From contig NZ_NRRV01000012.1 in assembly GCF_016583825.1 (NCBI RefSeq), forward strand, positions 1 to 64,000: 64,000 nucleotides of DNA. Direction: 5' to 3'. The notes beneath the pieces are model-generated. The model had not been told where the DNA came from and made no database searches. It saw only the letters and a program-made list of their open reading frames with translations. Below, piece by piece: positions 1 through 8,166 of this stretch. Made by a program: the position numbers and the translations under genes. The stretch is from Thiohalocapsa halophila. GTDB taxonomy: Bacteria > Pseudomonadota > Gammaproteobacteria > Chromatiales > Chromatiaceae. Numbering within the stretch: position 1 is the first letter of the stretch; every line of letters begins with the position of its first letter.

Positions 1-611
1 TGACGCTGTACTGGCCGTTCGACTCCTGGGAGCAGCTCCTCGACTTCATGCACGAGGCCCTGGAGCCCGCGACGCCGCCGCCTACTGGCCGCGCCGCTGC
101 GCCAGGGCGGCAAATTTAGAATTGCTGCCGGCAGCCGCGAGGCGGCGCGGATGCGCTGCTGGCAATCGTCCAGCGCGCCGTCGGCACCGGCGCAGGCGGT
201 GACCTGGTTGAGCAGGATGCGGCCGATGGCGTTGCAGGCGACGCCCGGGATCTCGAACAGCTTGACGCTGGTCTTGCCCGCGGCGAGCGGCGCGGCATCG
301 AGCGTGAAGTGCCGCAGGATGAAGCCGTCGGCGTCGAACAGCACCAGCTCCAGGGTCAGGGCGTCGAGCGCCGTCGTCCCCCGGTTATGGAACACCAGAT
401 ACGGGCGGCAGGCGTCCGCGGCGGGCTCGAGCTTGTTCAGCTCGATCTCGATGGCGTCGGACGGCTCATCTTTGCCCGCAGTGCTCGCCGCCGCCGGCAT
501 TGTCGGCACCAGCGCAACGCTCGCCACTGCCAAGCCGCAGGCGAGCGCGCGGCAGCGGACGGCGCAGTGCCGGAGGTGTGTCAGCGGGCGGGTAGGCTTC
601 AGAGTGTGCAT
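1..611 (-). CDS. secreted protein of unknown function, 3' end open at window edge
   Basis: The ATG is at 611. The product starts with a basic n-region and a hydrophobic stretch ending in PAAAS, so an exported protein is likely. The mature part has conserved-looking segments (LVLFDADGF, AGKTSVKLFEIPGVAC, IGRILLN) and several Cys. I recall small periplasmic proteins of this type beside TonB/ExbB systems, but the family is not certain. The frame stays open to base 1, and the last 40 or so codons are low-complexity and Arg-rich. The natural C-terminus was probably lost near base 120, where an unrelated ORF ends on the other strand. No clear ribosome-binding site is visible. Confidence 0.5.
   Translation of the reverse strand, partial: MHTLKPTRPLTHLRHCAVRCRALACGLAVASVALVPTMPAAASTAGKDEPSDAIEIELNKLEPAADACRPYLVFHNRGTTALDALTLELVLFDADGFILRHFTLDAAPLAAGKTSVKLFEIPGVACNAIGRILLNQVTACAGADGALDDCQQRIRAASRLPAAILNLPPWRSGAASRRRRRGLQGLVHEVEELLPGVERPVQR
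3..119 (+). CDS. C-terminal fragment of an unidentified ORF
   Basis: Thirty-eight codons are open from the left edge to a TAG and contain LYWPFDSWEQLLDFMHEAL. The aromatic and acidic composition looks like a real protein tail rather than a shadow frame. It overlaps the degenerate end of the gene on the opposite strand, so this edge may be a rearrangement or insertion junction. The family was not recognised. Confidence 0.3.
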   Translation, partial: TLYWPFDSWEQLLDFMHEALEPATPPPTGRAAAPGRQI

Positions 612-799
612 CGGGCACGGCTTGGTTAGGGCAGATTGGGTGAGGGCAGGCTGGGCATCTGGAGCACGCTGTGCAGCAGGCGGGAGAGCAACCCGGGCAG
701 CAACCCGGGGAGCAACAGGAGCAGCACAGGGCGGATGCGGTCGGGGAGTCACCGTCTTGCTGTCGCCTAGGCTGGCAGCGTAAAAGTAACGCTAAACAG

Positions 800-818
800 A
801 ATACGAATTACTCGCATT
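800..818. promoter_or_regulatory. Fur-type box
   Basis: The 19-mer AATACGAATTACTCGCATT has 9-1-9 symmetry with 7 of 9 positions matching between arms. It resembles other iron-gene dyads in this window and the classical Fur box layout. It lies between divergent genes and could serve both. Confidence 0.5.
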
Positions 819-920
819 GGCAATCTAGGTGGAGGGTGGGTGCGGATCACAACCTGCCCTGCGGCTGGGGCGGCGGCCGACGATTCAGACAAGACCCGAG
901 AACAGAGCGGGATTTTATCA

Positions 921-939
921 ATTGCAAGTGAGTCGCATT
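921..939. promoter_or_regulatory. degenerate Fur-type box
   Basis: ATTGCAAGTGAGTCGCATT has 6 of 9 symmetric positions. It lies about 50 bases before the FeoA-like start. It is weaker than the other boxes and is assigned by similarity and context. Confidence 0.35.
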
Positions 940-986
940 CGTGCCAGCGTTATTGTTCAGTATACTCGCTCGGCGTAGAGGTGCCC

Positions 987-1310
987 ATGACCACACCCCG
1001 CAACCAGTTGTTGACGGCCTCCGCTGTTGGAGACAGCGCCTGCATCGAGGCCGTCACCAGTCCTTGGGCGCAGCACCGCCTGGACCTGCTGGGCATCGGC
1101 ATCGACCAGACGCTGCTGGTCGAGCAGCGAGGCGACTATGGCGATCTCATCGTCGCGGTCGGCACCCGACGTGTTCATCTGCCGGAGCGCTTGGCGCGGC
1201 GCATACGCGTCCGGCGCAGTGATGCCGCAGCCACAACGGCCGCGGAGCATGCCGCGGTGGATGCCGACGCTGCGCAAGCGTGCACCGCCCGCCGGTGGGG
1301 CTCCCGCTGA
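987..1310 (+). CDS. FeoA-domain protein at head of heme operon
   Basis: The 107-residue product carries a single FeoA-like (SH3-fold) core at about residues 30-72, with DLLGIGIDQTLLVEQ and VHLPERLARRIRV. FeoA-type proteins are cytoplasmic modulators of ferrous iron transport. No FeoB is nearby, so here it probably acts with the downstream heme genes. The C-terminal 30 residues are low-complexity and Ala-rich. The start was chosen at the ATG after GTGCCC. The gap to the next gene is 36 bases, consistent with an operon. Confidence 0.6.
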   Translation: MTTPRNQLLTASAVGDSACIEAVTSPWAQHRLDLLGIGIDQTLLVEQRGDYGDLIVAVGTRRVHLPERLARRIRVRRSDAAATTAAEHAAVDADAAQACTARRWGSR

Positions 1311-1346
1311 TTTCGCCATCCCACTGACATCAGGAGTCTGCTGCGT

Positions 1347-1670
1347 ATGTTCATCGCCATGAACCGCTTCCGTATGAACCAAGGCTTCGAAGCCGATTTC
1401 GAGCAGATGTGGCGCGACCGCGAGTCGCAGCTCGACCAAGTGCCGGGCTTTCTCAGCTTCCGACTGTTGCGCGGGCCGGAGGACGGGGCATGCCGCCTTT
1501 ACGCCTCCCATACCCGGTGGGCGTCCCGGGAGCATTTCGACGCCTGGCGCCAGTCCGAGGCCTTCCACAAGGCGCATGCGCAAGCCAAGGCGCCGCAGGG
1601 CACTTATGCCGGGGCGCCGGTTTTCGAGGGCTTCGATGTCGTGCTGGAGGAGACCGCCCATGCAGACTGA
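1347..1670 (+). CDS. antibiotic biosynthesis monooxygenase (ABM) domain protein, heme-associated
   Basis: The 107-residue ferredoxin-like ABM-fold protein resembles the HmoA/IsdG group. It opens MFIAMNRFRM and has the typical FEQMWRDRESQL and PGFLSFRLLRG segments, then SREHFDAWRQSEAF. Members of this group include heme-degrading monooxygenases, and the position directly before hmuS supports a heme role. The catalytic triad cannot be assigned by eye. Its stop overlaps the hmuS start by 11 bases, which suggests translational coupling. Confidence 0.7.
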   Translation: MFIAMNRFRMNQGFEADFEQMWRDRESQLDQVPGFLSFRLLRGPEDGACRLYASHTRWASREHFDAWRQSEAFHKAHAQAKAPQGTYAGAPVFEGFDVVLEETAHAD

Positions 1671-2811
1671 TACCCGGATCAAGGCCGGCGAGACAGCCGC
1701 TGCCATCGGTGCGGCCCCGGCCGGTCAGGCCCGCGCCGCCGACGCCGTCAGCGAGGCCGACACCAAGGCCCTGTGGCAGCGTTGGCAGGCGCTGCGGGAG
1801 ACGCACCAGATGCTGCGGGCGCGCGACGGTGCCGCCCGTCTGGGCGTCACCGAGGCGGAGCTGGTGGCGGCCAATCCCGCGAGCCGGCAGCTCGACCCCG
1901 ACTGGGGCGGCATCGTTCAGGGGTTACGGGACGTGGGCCCGGTCATGGCGCTGACGCGCAATCACGGCGTGGTGATCGAAAAGACCGGCCCCGTGGAGGC
2001 CGTGGACATCTACCCTGAGCACCGCATGGGCCAGGTGGTGGGCGCGGACGTGGATCTGCGGCTCTTCCTGCGGCACTGGGCGTTCGGCTTTGCTGTGCGC
2101 GAGGAGACGCGCTCGGGCCTGCGCGAGAGCCTGCAATTCTTCGATGCGCATGGGGTTGCCGTGCACAAGATCTATCGCGTCGAGGGCACCGACGGCGCTG
2201 CCTGGTCGGCGCTCGCGGACAAGCAGCGGGCTGCTGAGCCCGCGCCCATGACCATCCTCCCGCCCGAGCCGCCGGTACCGCCCCGGCCGGCTGCGGAGAT
2301 CGATATCGAGGGTCTGCGCGCGGGCTGGCGCGGCATGTCCAACACGCATGACTTCTTCGGCCTGCTGCGCAAGTACAGGGTAGAGCGGCGGCAGGCGCTG
2401 CGGCTGGCGGGCGCGGAGCTCGCCCAGCGTACCGATACCGACAGCTGCCGCGCCGTACTGGCGCTGGCGCGAGACAGCGGTCTGGAGATCATGGTCTTCG
2501 TCGGCAACCCCGGATGCCTGCAGATCCACACCGGACCGGTGGAGCGCCTGGAGACGGTCGGGCAGTGGCTCAACGTCCTGGATCCCGGCTTCAACCTGCA
2601 CCTATGGCAGCCGGCGGTGACCGATGCCTGGCTGGTACGCAAGCCGACGCAGCAGGGTGTCATCACCAGCCTGGAGTGCTACGACGAGGCCGGCGAGCTG
2701 TTGGTCCAATGCTTCGGCAAGCGCAAAGGCCAAGCGAGCGAATCACCCCAGTGGCGGGAGCTGCTGAGTGTTGCAACCGGGGCCGAGGCTTTCATCAGGG
2801 GGCAGGCATGA
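1660..2811 (+). CDS. hmuS: hemin-degrading factor / cytoplasmic heme carrier HmuS
   Basis: The 383-residue product has the two tandem HemS/ChuS-type repeats. One holds PVMALTRNHGVVIEKTGPVE and the other holds MVFVGNPGCLQIHTGPVE. The family binds heme delivered by the ABC importer and passes it on or degrades it in the cytoplasm. The ATG used overlaps the upstream ABM gene. A longer reading from 1576 would start inside that gene and is unlikely. The end overlaps hmuT as ATGA, so the genes are translationally coupled. The length is slightly above the usual 340-360 because of a 40-residue Ala-rich N-terminus. Confidence 0.88.
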   Translation: MQTDTRIKAGETAAAIGAAPAGQARAADAVSEADTKALWQRWQALRETHQMLRARDGAARLGVTEAELVAANPASRQLDPDWGGIVQGLRDVGPVMALTRNHGVVIEKTGPVEAVDIYPEHRMGQVVGADVDLRLFLRHWAFGFAVREETRSGLRESLQFFDAHGVAVHKIYRVEGTDGAAWSALADKQRAAEPAPMTILPPEPPVPPRPAAEIDIEGLRAGWRGMSNTHDFFGLLRKYRVERRQALRLAGAELAQRTDTDSCRAVLALARDSGLEIMVFVGNPGCLQIHTGPVERLETVGQWLNVLDPGFNLHLWQPAVTDAWLVRKPTQQGVITSLECYDEAGELLVQCFGKRKGQASESPQWRELLSVATGAEAFIRGQA

Positions 2812-3731
2812 GCCGGGCACGCCTCGCCGCCGCATCGGCCGCCGGCCTCGCGCTGCTGGCGGCGACCCTCACCGCGGAGGATACCCCGGCCGCGCCGCCG
2901 CAGCGGATCATCTCCGTGGACGGGGCCCTGACCGAGATCGTCTACGCCCTCGGCGCCGCCGACCGACTGGTGGGCGTGGATACCACCAGCCTGTATCCGG
3001 CCGCCGCCGAGGCGCTGCCCAAGGTGGGCTACAAGCGCGCCCTGTCGGCCGAAGGCTTGCTCAGTCTGTCGCCGGAGGTGGTGTTGGCCACCGATGACGC
3101 CGGCCCACCCGAGGTCCTGGAGCAGGTGACGCGCGCCGGCGTGCCCATCCGCAGCATCCCGGACACCCCCACGGTGGCGGGCCTGCACCGGAAGATCGAC
3201 GCCGTCGCCGAGCTGCGGGACGCCGAGGCCGCGGCCGAGCGGCTGCGCGCCCGCATCGACCGCCGCCTGGGGGCCGTGGAGGCGGCCACCGCCGAGGCGG
3301 CGCGCAGGCCGCGGGTGCTGTTTCTGCTCCATGTCGGCGGCGGCAACGACCTCGCCGCCGGTCGCAGCACCGCCGCCGACACCGTGATCCGGCTCGCCGG
3401 CGGCGAGAACGTCCTGCACGACGCCTTCGAGGGGTACAAGCCGCTAAGCGCCGAGGCGGCCCTGGCCGCGGCGCCCGAAGTGATTCTGGTCACCGAGCGC
3501 AACCTGGAGGGCCTGGGCGGCAAGGACGGGCTGTTGACCCGTGCCGCGCTGGCCGCGACGCCGGCCGGCGACGCCGGTCGGGTGGTGAGCATGGACGGCC
3601 CGCTGCTGCTCGCCTTCGGGCCGCGCCTGGGGGAGGCGGCGGCAACGCTGGCGCGCCACCTGGGCACACTCGAAGACGACGAGGTCCCGACAGACACTCA
3701 GGCCGCCGGACTCGCCCCCGCAGCGCCCTGA
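2808..3731 (+). CDS. hmuT: periplasmic hemin-binding protein HmuT
   Basis: The 307-residue substrate-binding protein is of the TroA/BtuF fold. A signal peptide (ARLAAASAAGLALLAATLTA) is followed by IISVDGALTEIVYALGA, GVDTTSLYPA and KVGYKRALSAEGLLSLSPEV, all typical of HmuT/ShuT. It captures heme in the periplasm for HmuUV. The start ATG overlaps the hmuS stop. The Asp/Glu-rich tail after about residue 285 looks variable. Confidence 0.88.
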   Translation: MSRARLAAASAAGLALLAATLTAEDTPAAPPQRIISVDGALTEIVYALGAADRLVGVDTTSLYPAAAEALPKVGYKRALSAEGLLSLSPEVVLATDDAGPPEVLEQVTRAGVPIRSIPDTPTVAGLHRKIDAVAELRDAEAAAERLRARIDRRLGAVEAATAEAARRPRVLFLLHVGGGNDLAAGRSTAADTVIRLAGGENVLHDAFEGYKPLSAEAALAAAPEVILVTERNLEGLGGKDGLLTRAALAATPAGDAGRVVSMDGPLLLAFGPRLGEAAATLARHLGTLEDDEVPTDTQAAGLAPAAP

Positions 3732-3908
3732 TCCCGCTCGGGAAGGGCGCAAGCACAACCAGGACGTGGCGGCGCTTGAGGGGCTCAGCGAAGGGCATCC
3801 ACCGCGGCCGAGAAGCAAGTTGTTTGCCAGGGTGATCCATCCTTGCCCGGCACGGCCGTTCATCAATCCCATCCCCTCCAATGCGTTGCGACGGCAAAGA
3901 TCCAGCTT

Positions 3909-5251
3909 ATGCACAGCACGGCCATTCCTCTCCCCGCAGGCGGCCATAGCCTGCGCCAGCTCCTGCGCCGGCATCAGCGCCAGCGCCTGAGTCTCCTGCT
4001 GCTGGTGTCGCTGGTCTGCGCCGTCGCACTGCTGTCCATCGCCATCGGCCCTGTCAACATTCCGCTGGGCGACGTGCTGCGGGTGCTGGCCGGCTTCGCC
4101 GGGCTGCCCGCCGGTGAGGTCCCGCCGCAGCACGAGGCCGTGATCCTCTCCATCCGGCTGCCACGCACCCTGCTTGGACTCCTGGTCGGCGCCGGGCTGG
4201 CCGTGGCCGGGGCGGCCATGCAGGGGCTCTTTCGCAACCCGCTGGCGGACCCGGGCCTGATCGGCGTCTCCGCCGGAGCCGCGCTGGCGGCGGTGTCGGT
4301 CATCGTGCTCGGCGGCACCGGGCTCGCCGTGGTCACCGACGCCCTCGGTCCCTTCAGCCTGCCCATCGCCGCCTTCGCCGGTGGGCTGACGACCACCTTG
4401 CTGGTGTACCGGCTGGCCAGCAGCGACGGGCGCACCTCGGTGACCACGCTGCTGCTCGCCGGCATCGCCATCAACGCCCTGTGCGGCGCCGGCACGGGCC
4501 TGCTCACCTACCTGGCGGACGACCAGCAGCTGCGCACCCTCACCTTTTGGAGCATGGGTAGCCTGGGCGGCGCCAGCTGGCCCGCCGTCGGCACCGCGGC
4601 GCTGTTCATCGCCGTCCCGCTGCTGGCGCTGCCGCTGTTGGCGCGCACGTTGAACGCGCTGCTGCTCGGCGAGGCGGAGGCAGGGCATCTCGGCATCGCC
4701 GTGCAGCAGATGCAGCGCATCATCCTAGAAACGGTAGTTGAACGGCCCCCAGGGTGCGTCCCGCGGGGCGTCCAGCAAGGCACAACGAGGCGGAATAGCC
4801 GACCTATTCCAACGAGTTGTAACGCAGCTGGGCGCCGCGCGGGGCGTGCCATGGGGGTCGTAGCGGCCCGCACCCGGGAGGTGACCTTGAAGTCGGTACG
4901 AATTCTCAAATTGCGCAAACACTTGTAGCTGCGACAAAGCGGTCAACTGCCGTTTCTAGGATCATCGTCGCGCTGGCCGCCCTTGCGGTGGGTGCGGCGG
5001 TGGCCGTGAGCGGCATCATCGGCTTCGTCGGCCTCGTGGTCCCGCACCTGCTGCGCCTGGCGCTGGGGCCGGACCATGGCTTTCTGCTGCCGGGCTCGGC
5101 ACTCCTCGGCGGGGCGCTGCTGCTGCTGGCGGACCTGCTGGCGCGCACCCTGGTCACGCCGGCGGAGCTGCCCATCGGCATCTTGACGGCGCTGCTGGGC
5201 GGCCCCTTCTTCCTGGCCCTGTTACTGCGTTGGCGGCGCACAGCGCTGTGA
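3909..5251 (+). pseudogene. hmuU: heme ABC permease hmuU, interrupted by a 237-bp element
   Basis: The first 271 or so residues are a normal FecCD-family permease, with RLPRTLLGLLVGAGLAVAGA, QGLFRNPLADPGLIGVSAGA and a run of membrane helices down to HLGIAVQQMQRII. The frame then enters the inserted element and stops at 4928. The remaining C-terminal part ([18 protein letters not shown] through [10 protein letters not shown]) resumes after it. Removing the insert and one copy of the 5-bp duplication rejoins MQRII with [11 protein letters not shown] exactly. The gene is therefore broken unless the element is lost. Flanking hmuT and hmuV are intact. Confidence 0.9.
4724..4960. mobile_element. 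MITE-like element inserted in hmuU
   Basis: The 237-bp element has terminal inverted repeats CCTAGAAACGGTAGTTGA and CCTAGAAACGGCAGTTGA (second read on the minus strand), one mismatch in 18. It is flanked by ATCAT on both sides (4719-4723 and 4961-4965), a 5-bp target duplication. No transposase is encoded, so it would need a helper in trans. No second copy was seen in the window. It shifts the frame and supplies an in-frame stop. Confidence 0.85.
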
Positions 5252-6111
5252 GCGCGCGCGCCTGCAACGACTCGGCCCCGGGCGGAGTGGGCTCGTCAGC
5301 AGCGACCCTGTCCGCGCTGGGCATCGGCGTGCAGCGCCAGGGTCGGCCGCTGTTGGAAGATGTCGCTTTGACACTGACCGCCGGCGAGCTGCTGGTGCTG
5401 CTCGGCGCCAACGGTGCCGGCAAGTCGACCCTGCTCAAGTGCCTGGCCGGGGAGCTGGCGCCTGACCGGGGGCAGGTGCTGCTGAACGGCCGCGCCCTCG
5501 AGCGCTGGCGCCCACTGGACGCGGCCCGCCGCCGCGCCGTGCTGCCGCAGGCGAGTCCCCTGAGTTTTCCGTTCACAGCGCTGGAAGTCGTCCTGATGGG
5601 CCGCATCCCCCATGGCGGTGCCCAGCGCGGGACGGGCAGCGCCGACCTGACCATCGCCGCCGAGGCCCTCGCCGCCGCCGAGGCCGACCATCTGGTACAG
5701 CGCCGTTACACCACCCTCTCCGGCGGCGAGCGCCAGCGTGTGCACCTGGCCCGGGTGCTGGCCCAACTGTGGGAGCCGCTGCCGGATGATGAGCCGCAAT
5801 GGCTGCTGTTGGACGAGCCGACGGCGAGTCTGGACCTGGCGCATCAGCACAGCGTGCTGGCGCTCGCCCGCCGTTGGGTCCACCGGTCGGGGAGGCGCCG
5901 CCTGGGCGTGCTCGTCGTCCTGCACGACCTGAACCTCGCGGCGCAGTACGCCGACCGCATTGCCGTGCTGAAACAGGGCCGGCTGCTCCTGGCGGGCACG
6001 CCGCGCGACGTGCTCCAGCCCGACGCGGTCCAGGACGCCTTCGGCCTGCCGGTGCGCGTGCTGCCGCACCCGGAGCTGGACTGTCCGCTGATCGTGCCCC
6101 GGGCGGCGTAG
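5248..6111 (+). CDS. hmuV: heme ABC transporter ATPase HmuV
   Basis: The 287-residue ATPase has Walker [10 protein letters not shown], signature LSGGERQRV, Walker [14 protein letters not shown] and switch His in VVLHDLNLA. This is the pattern of FepC/HmuV ATPases powering heme uptake. I chose GTG at 5248, whose GTGA overlaps the hmuU stop. A TTG at 5230 would add six residues. Its partner permease is disrupted, so the gene may now be idle or serve another permease. Confidence 0.88.
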   Translation: MSARACNDSAPGGVGSSAATLSALGIGVQRQGRPLLEDVALTLTAGELLVLLGANGAGKSTLLKCLAGELAPDRGQVLLNGRALERWRPLDAARRRAVLPQASPLSFPFTALEVVLMGRIPHGGAQRGTGSADLTIAAEALAAAEADHLVQRRYTTLSGGERQRVHLARVLAQLWEPLPDDEPQWLLLDEPTASLDLAHQHSVLALARRWVHRSGRRRLGVLVVLHDLNLAAQYADRIAVLKQGRLLLAGTPRDVLQPDAVQDAFGLPVRVLPHPELDCPLIVPRAA

Positions 6112-6273
6112 ACGGCCACAAGCGACGGCCAAGCCGCGCCCGGGGCCGGCAGGGCGCAGTGCGGCGCCTGTGTGGTGTGCCCATTCTGCGCGCATTCTGA
6201 GGCAGTTATGAGCCGGTTCTGCGCGAGCTTTGCAAAGGTCATGGAATCGAAGCGTGTGGGTGCTCTTAATAGT

Positions 6274-6292
6274 ATTGCGAAGCATTCGCATT
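6274..6292. promoter_or_regulatory. Fur-type box upstream of hutW
   Basis: ATTGCGAAGCATTCGCATT has 9-1-9 symmetry with 7 of 9 positions paired and an exact TGCGAA-GCA-TTCGCA core. It sits in an AT-rich island 58 bases before the hutW ATG, the only such island in this stretch. Confidence 0.65.
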
Positions 6293-6349
6293 AATATTAA
6301 GCTATATCCAGCTGACGCAAGCTCTCCACCCGCGGATCGCCATCGAGCC

Positions 6350-7837
6350 ATGTCCCACAGCACGAGCGCCGCCTCCGGCGGCACGCTGAGCCCGCGCCTC
6401 GCCGGCAGTGCCGGCAGCGGCGGCGGGCATCGCCGACAGTCGGCCACGGGCGGGCATCACCCGCATGGGCCGGCGTCCGCCGAGCGCCCGCTCTCGGCCT
6501 TTTTTGCCGAGCCGGGGGCCGACCCGCTGGCGGTGGCCTTTCGCGGCCGCCAGGCGGTCCACCCCTTCGTGGGGCTGGAGCCGGTGCCCGAAGACGCGGT
6601 CGCCGGCATCTGGCAACGGCTCTGCGAGACACCCCGCGGCGGCCCGTCGGTCGCCTACGTGCACATCCCGTTCTGCTTCAATCATTGCCTCTATTGCGGC
6701 TTCTATCAGAACGCCTGGCACCCGGCGGACGGCCCGGGCTATGTCGAGCGGGTCATCGAGCAGCTGCGCCGCGGCCGTGACCTGCCGATGCAGGCACAGG
6801 GGCCGATCCGTGCCCTGTACTTCGGCGGCGGCACGCCGACGCTGTTGGCCGCCGGCGACCTCGCGCGCGTCATCGAGGCGGCGCGCGTGCACCTGCCCCT
6901 GGCGCCGGACTGCGAGATCACCGTCGAAGGGCGCATCCACGGATTCGGCCAAGACAAGGCCCGCGCCGCCTTCGATGCCGGCGCCAACCGCCTGTCTCTG
7001 GGCGTACAGAGCTTCGACGAGACAGTGCGCCGGCGCATGGGGCGGCGCAGCAATCGGCGGGAGGTGGTCGCCGCGCTCGACGGGCTGCTGCGCGCTGACC
7101 GTGGCGCCGTCGTCATCGATCTGATCTTCGGCCTGCCCGGACAGAGCGCGTCGGTCTGGGAGGCCGATCTGCACCAGGCCATCGCGCTGGGCCTGGACGG
7201 CATCGACCTGTATGCGCTGAAGCAGGTGCGCGACACCCCGCTCACCCGCGCGGCGCAAGCGGGGCGGCTGGTGCCCGCGCCCCCGGCGCATCTCGGCGAC
7301 TTCTACCGCATGGGCAGCGAGCGCCTGCGCGACGCCCGCTGGGAGGCGCTGTCCTGCACCCATTGGCGCAGCACCACCCGCGAGCGCAACCTCTACAACC
7401 TGTCGGTGAAGGCCGGTGCCGACTGCCTCGCTTTCGGTGCCGGTGCCGGGGGCTCCATGAACGGCCCGGACGCGGGCTTCAGCTATCGCAACATCGCCGC
7501 GGTGGAGACCTACCAGGCGCGCATTGACGCGGGCGAGCCGGTGGTCGCCGGGCTGATGCGTCAGTCCCTGCACCGGCGACTCTTCGATTCGATCAAGGGC
7601 GGGCTCGAGCGCGGTCGCCTGAACACCGCGGCGGTGGCCGCGCAATTGCAGGCGGACACCGGCCTGGACTGGCAGGCGCTCGCCGAGCCGCTGCTTGTGC
7701 AATGGCAGCAGGCGGGTCTGCTGACGCGCGACGGCGACTGGGTGGAGCTGACCTTGGCCGGGTGCTTCTGGCAGGTGCAGCTCACGCTGAATCTGCTGCA
7801 GTGGCTGAGCCAGGCCCTGACACACCGGCAAGCCTGA
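6350..7837 (+). CDS. hutW: heme-degrading radical SAM methyltransferase HutW/ChuW
   Basis: The 495-residue protein is related to HemN/HemW. The radical SAM cluster motif is CFNHCLYC (Cys109, 113, 116), followed by ALYFGGGTPT, NRLSLGVQSFD and LIFGLPGQ. ChuW/HutW opens the heme ring anaerobically and releases iron. The heme operon neighbour, the upstream Fur-type box and the TonB heme receptor downstream favour this over coproporphyrinogen oxidase. The ATG at 6350 places the Fur box in the promoter. Upstream in-frame codons to 6230 would run through that box. The first 45 residues are Gly/Ser/His-rich. Confidence 0.82.
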   Translation: MSHSTSAASGGTLSPRLAGSAGSGGGHRRQSATGGHHPHGPASAERPLSAFFAEPGADPLAVAFRGRQAVHPFVGLEPVPEDAVAGIWQRLCETPRGGPSVAYVHIPFCFNHCLYCGFYQNAWHPADGPGYVERVIEQLRRGRDLPMQAQGPIRALYFGGGTPTLLAAGDLARVIEAARVHLPLAPDCEITVEGRIHGFGQDKARAAFDAGANRLSLGVQSFDETVRRRMGRRSNRREVVAALDGLLRADRGAVVIDLIFGLPGQSASVWEADLHQAIALGLDGIDLYALKQVRDTPLTRAAQAGRLVPAPPAHLGDFYRMGSERLRDARWEALSCTHWRSTTRERNLYNLSVKAGADCLAFGAGAGGSMNGPDAGFSYRNIAAVETYQARIDAGEPVVAGLMRQSLHRRLFDSIKGGLERGRLNTAAVAAQLQADTGLDWQALAEPLLVQWQQAGLLTRDGDWVELTLAGCFWQVQLTLNLLQWLSQALTHRQA

Positions 7838-8166
7838 GATGCGCCGACGCGCCGAGCATGCCTGCCCCCGCCACTTCGGCGCGCGACGACGGTGCTTCGG
7901 CGCACTGACCAGGGCCGCGGATGCCGTGCGCAGATCAGCGGCACCATGGGCGTTCTTCCGCGGCGCAGGCCGCGCCCTAAGGTTCGGTCATCGGGCCATT
8001 TGCTGTCGCGCAGGCAATGGACTGTGTGTCGCGCGGCCTGCGCATGGACGTGCTGCTCAGACCCCCTGTTTTTCCAGGCACGGCCAGCCAAGGCGCCCTC
8101 CGGCAAGACCCGGATCCGGCGTGTCAGCGAGCAGTGTGGACAACGACACTCCACAGGAGACTCCAC
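7838..8166. other. intergenic region before TonB receptor
   Basis: About 330 bases of GC-rich sequence. No Fur-type dyad, hairpin terminator or plausible gene was seen apart from the ribosome-binding site AGGAGA at 8155-8160. The receptor may be co-transcribed with hutW. Confidence 0.4.

Larger units (their letters stand above)
612..986. other. divergent intergenic region with two Fur-type dyads
   Basis: The region separates the secreted-protein gene (leftward) from the heme operon (rightward). It is locally AT-richer around 780-960. It holds short direct repeats of AGCAACCCGGG near 690-715 and two Fur-like dyads listed separately. No convincing gene was seen. Confidence 0.5.

Noticed and set aside
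3444..4688. 414-codon minus-strand frame opposite hmuT end and hmuU
   Set aside because: It is Gln/Arg/Gly-rich with no motifs, and the permease helices lie on the plus strand.
6350..7837. Considered as oxygen-independent coproporphyrinogen oxidase HemN
   Set aside because: The position between heme transport genes and a heme receptor, with a Fur-type box upstream, fits HutW/ChuW better.
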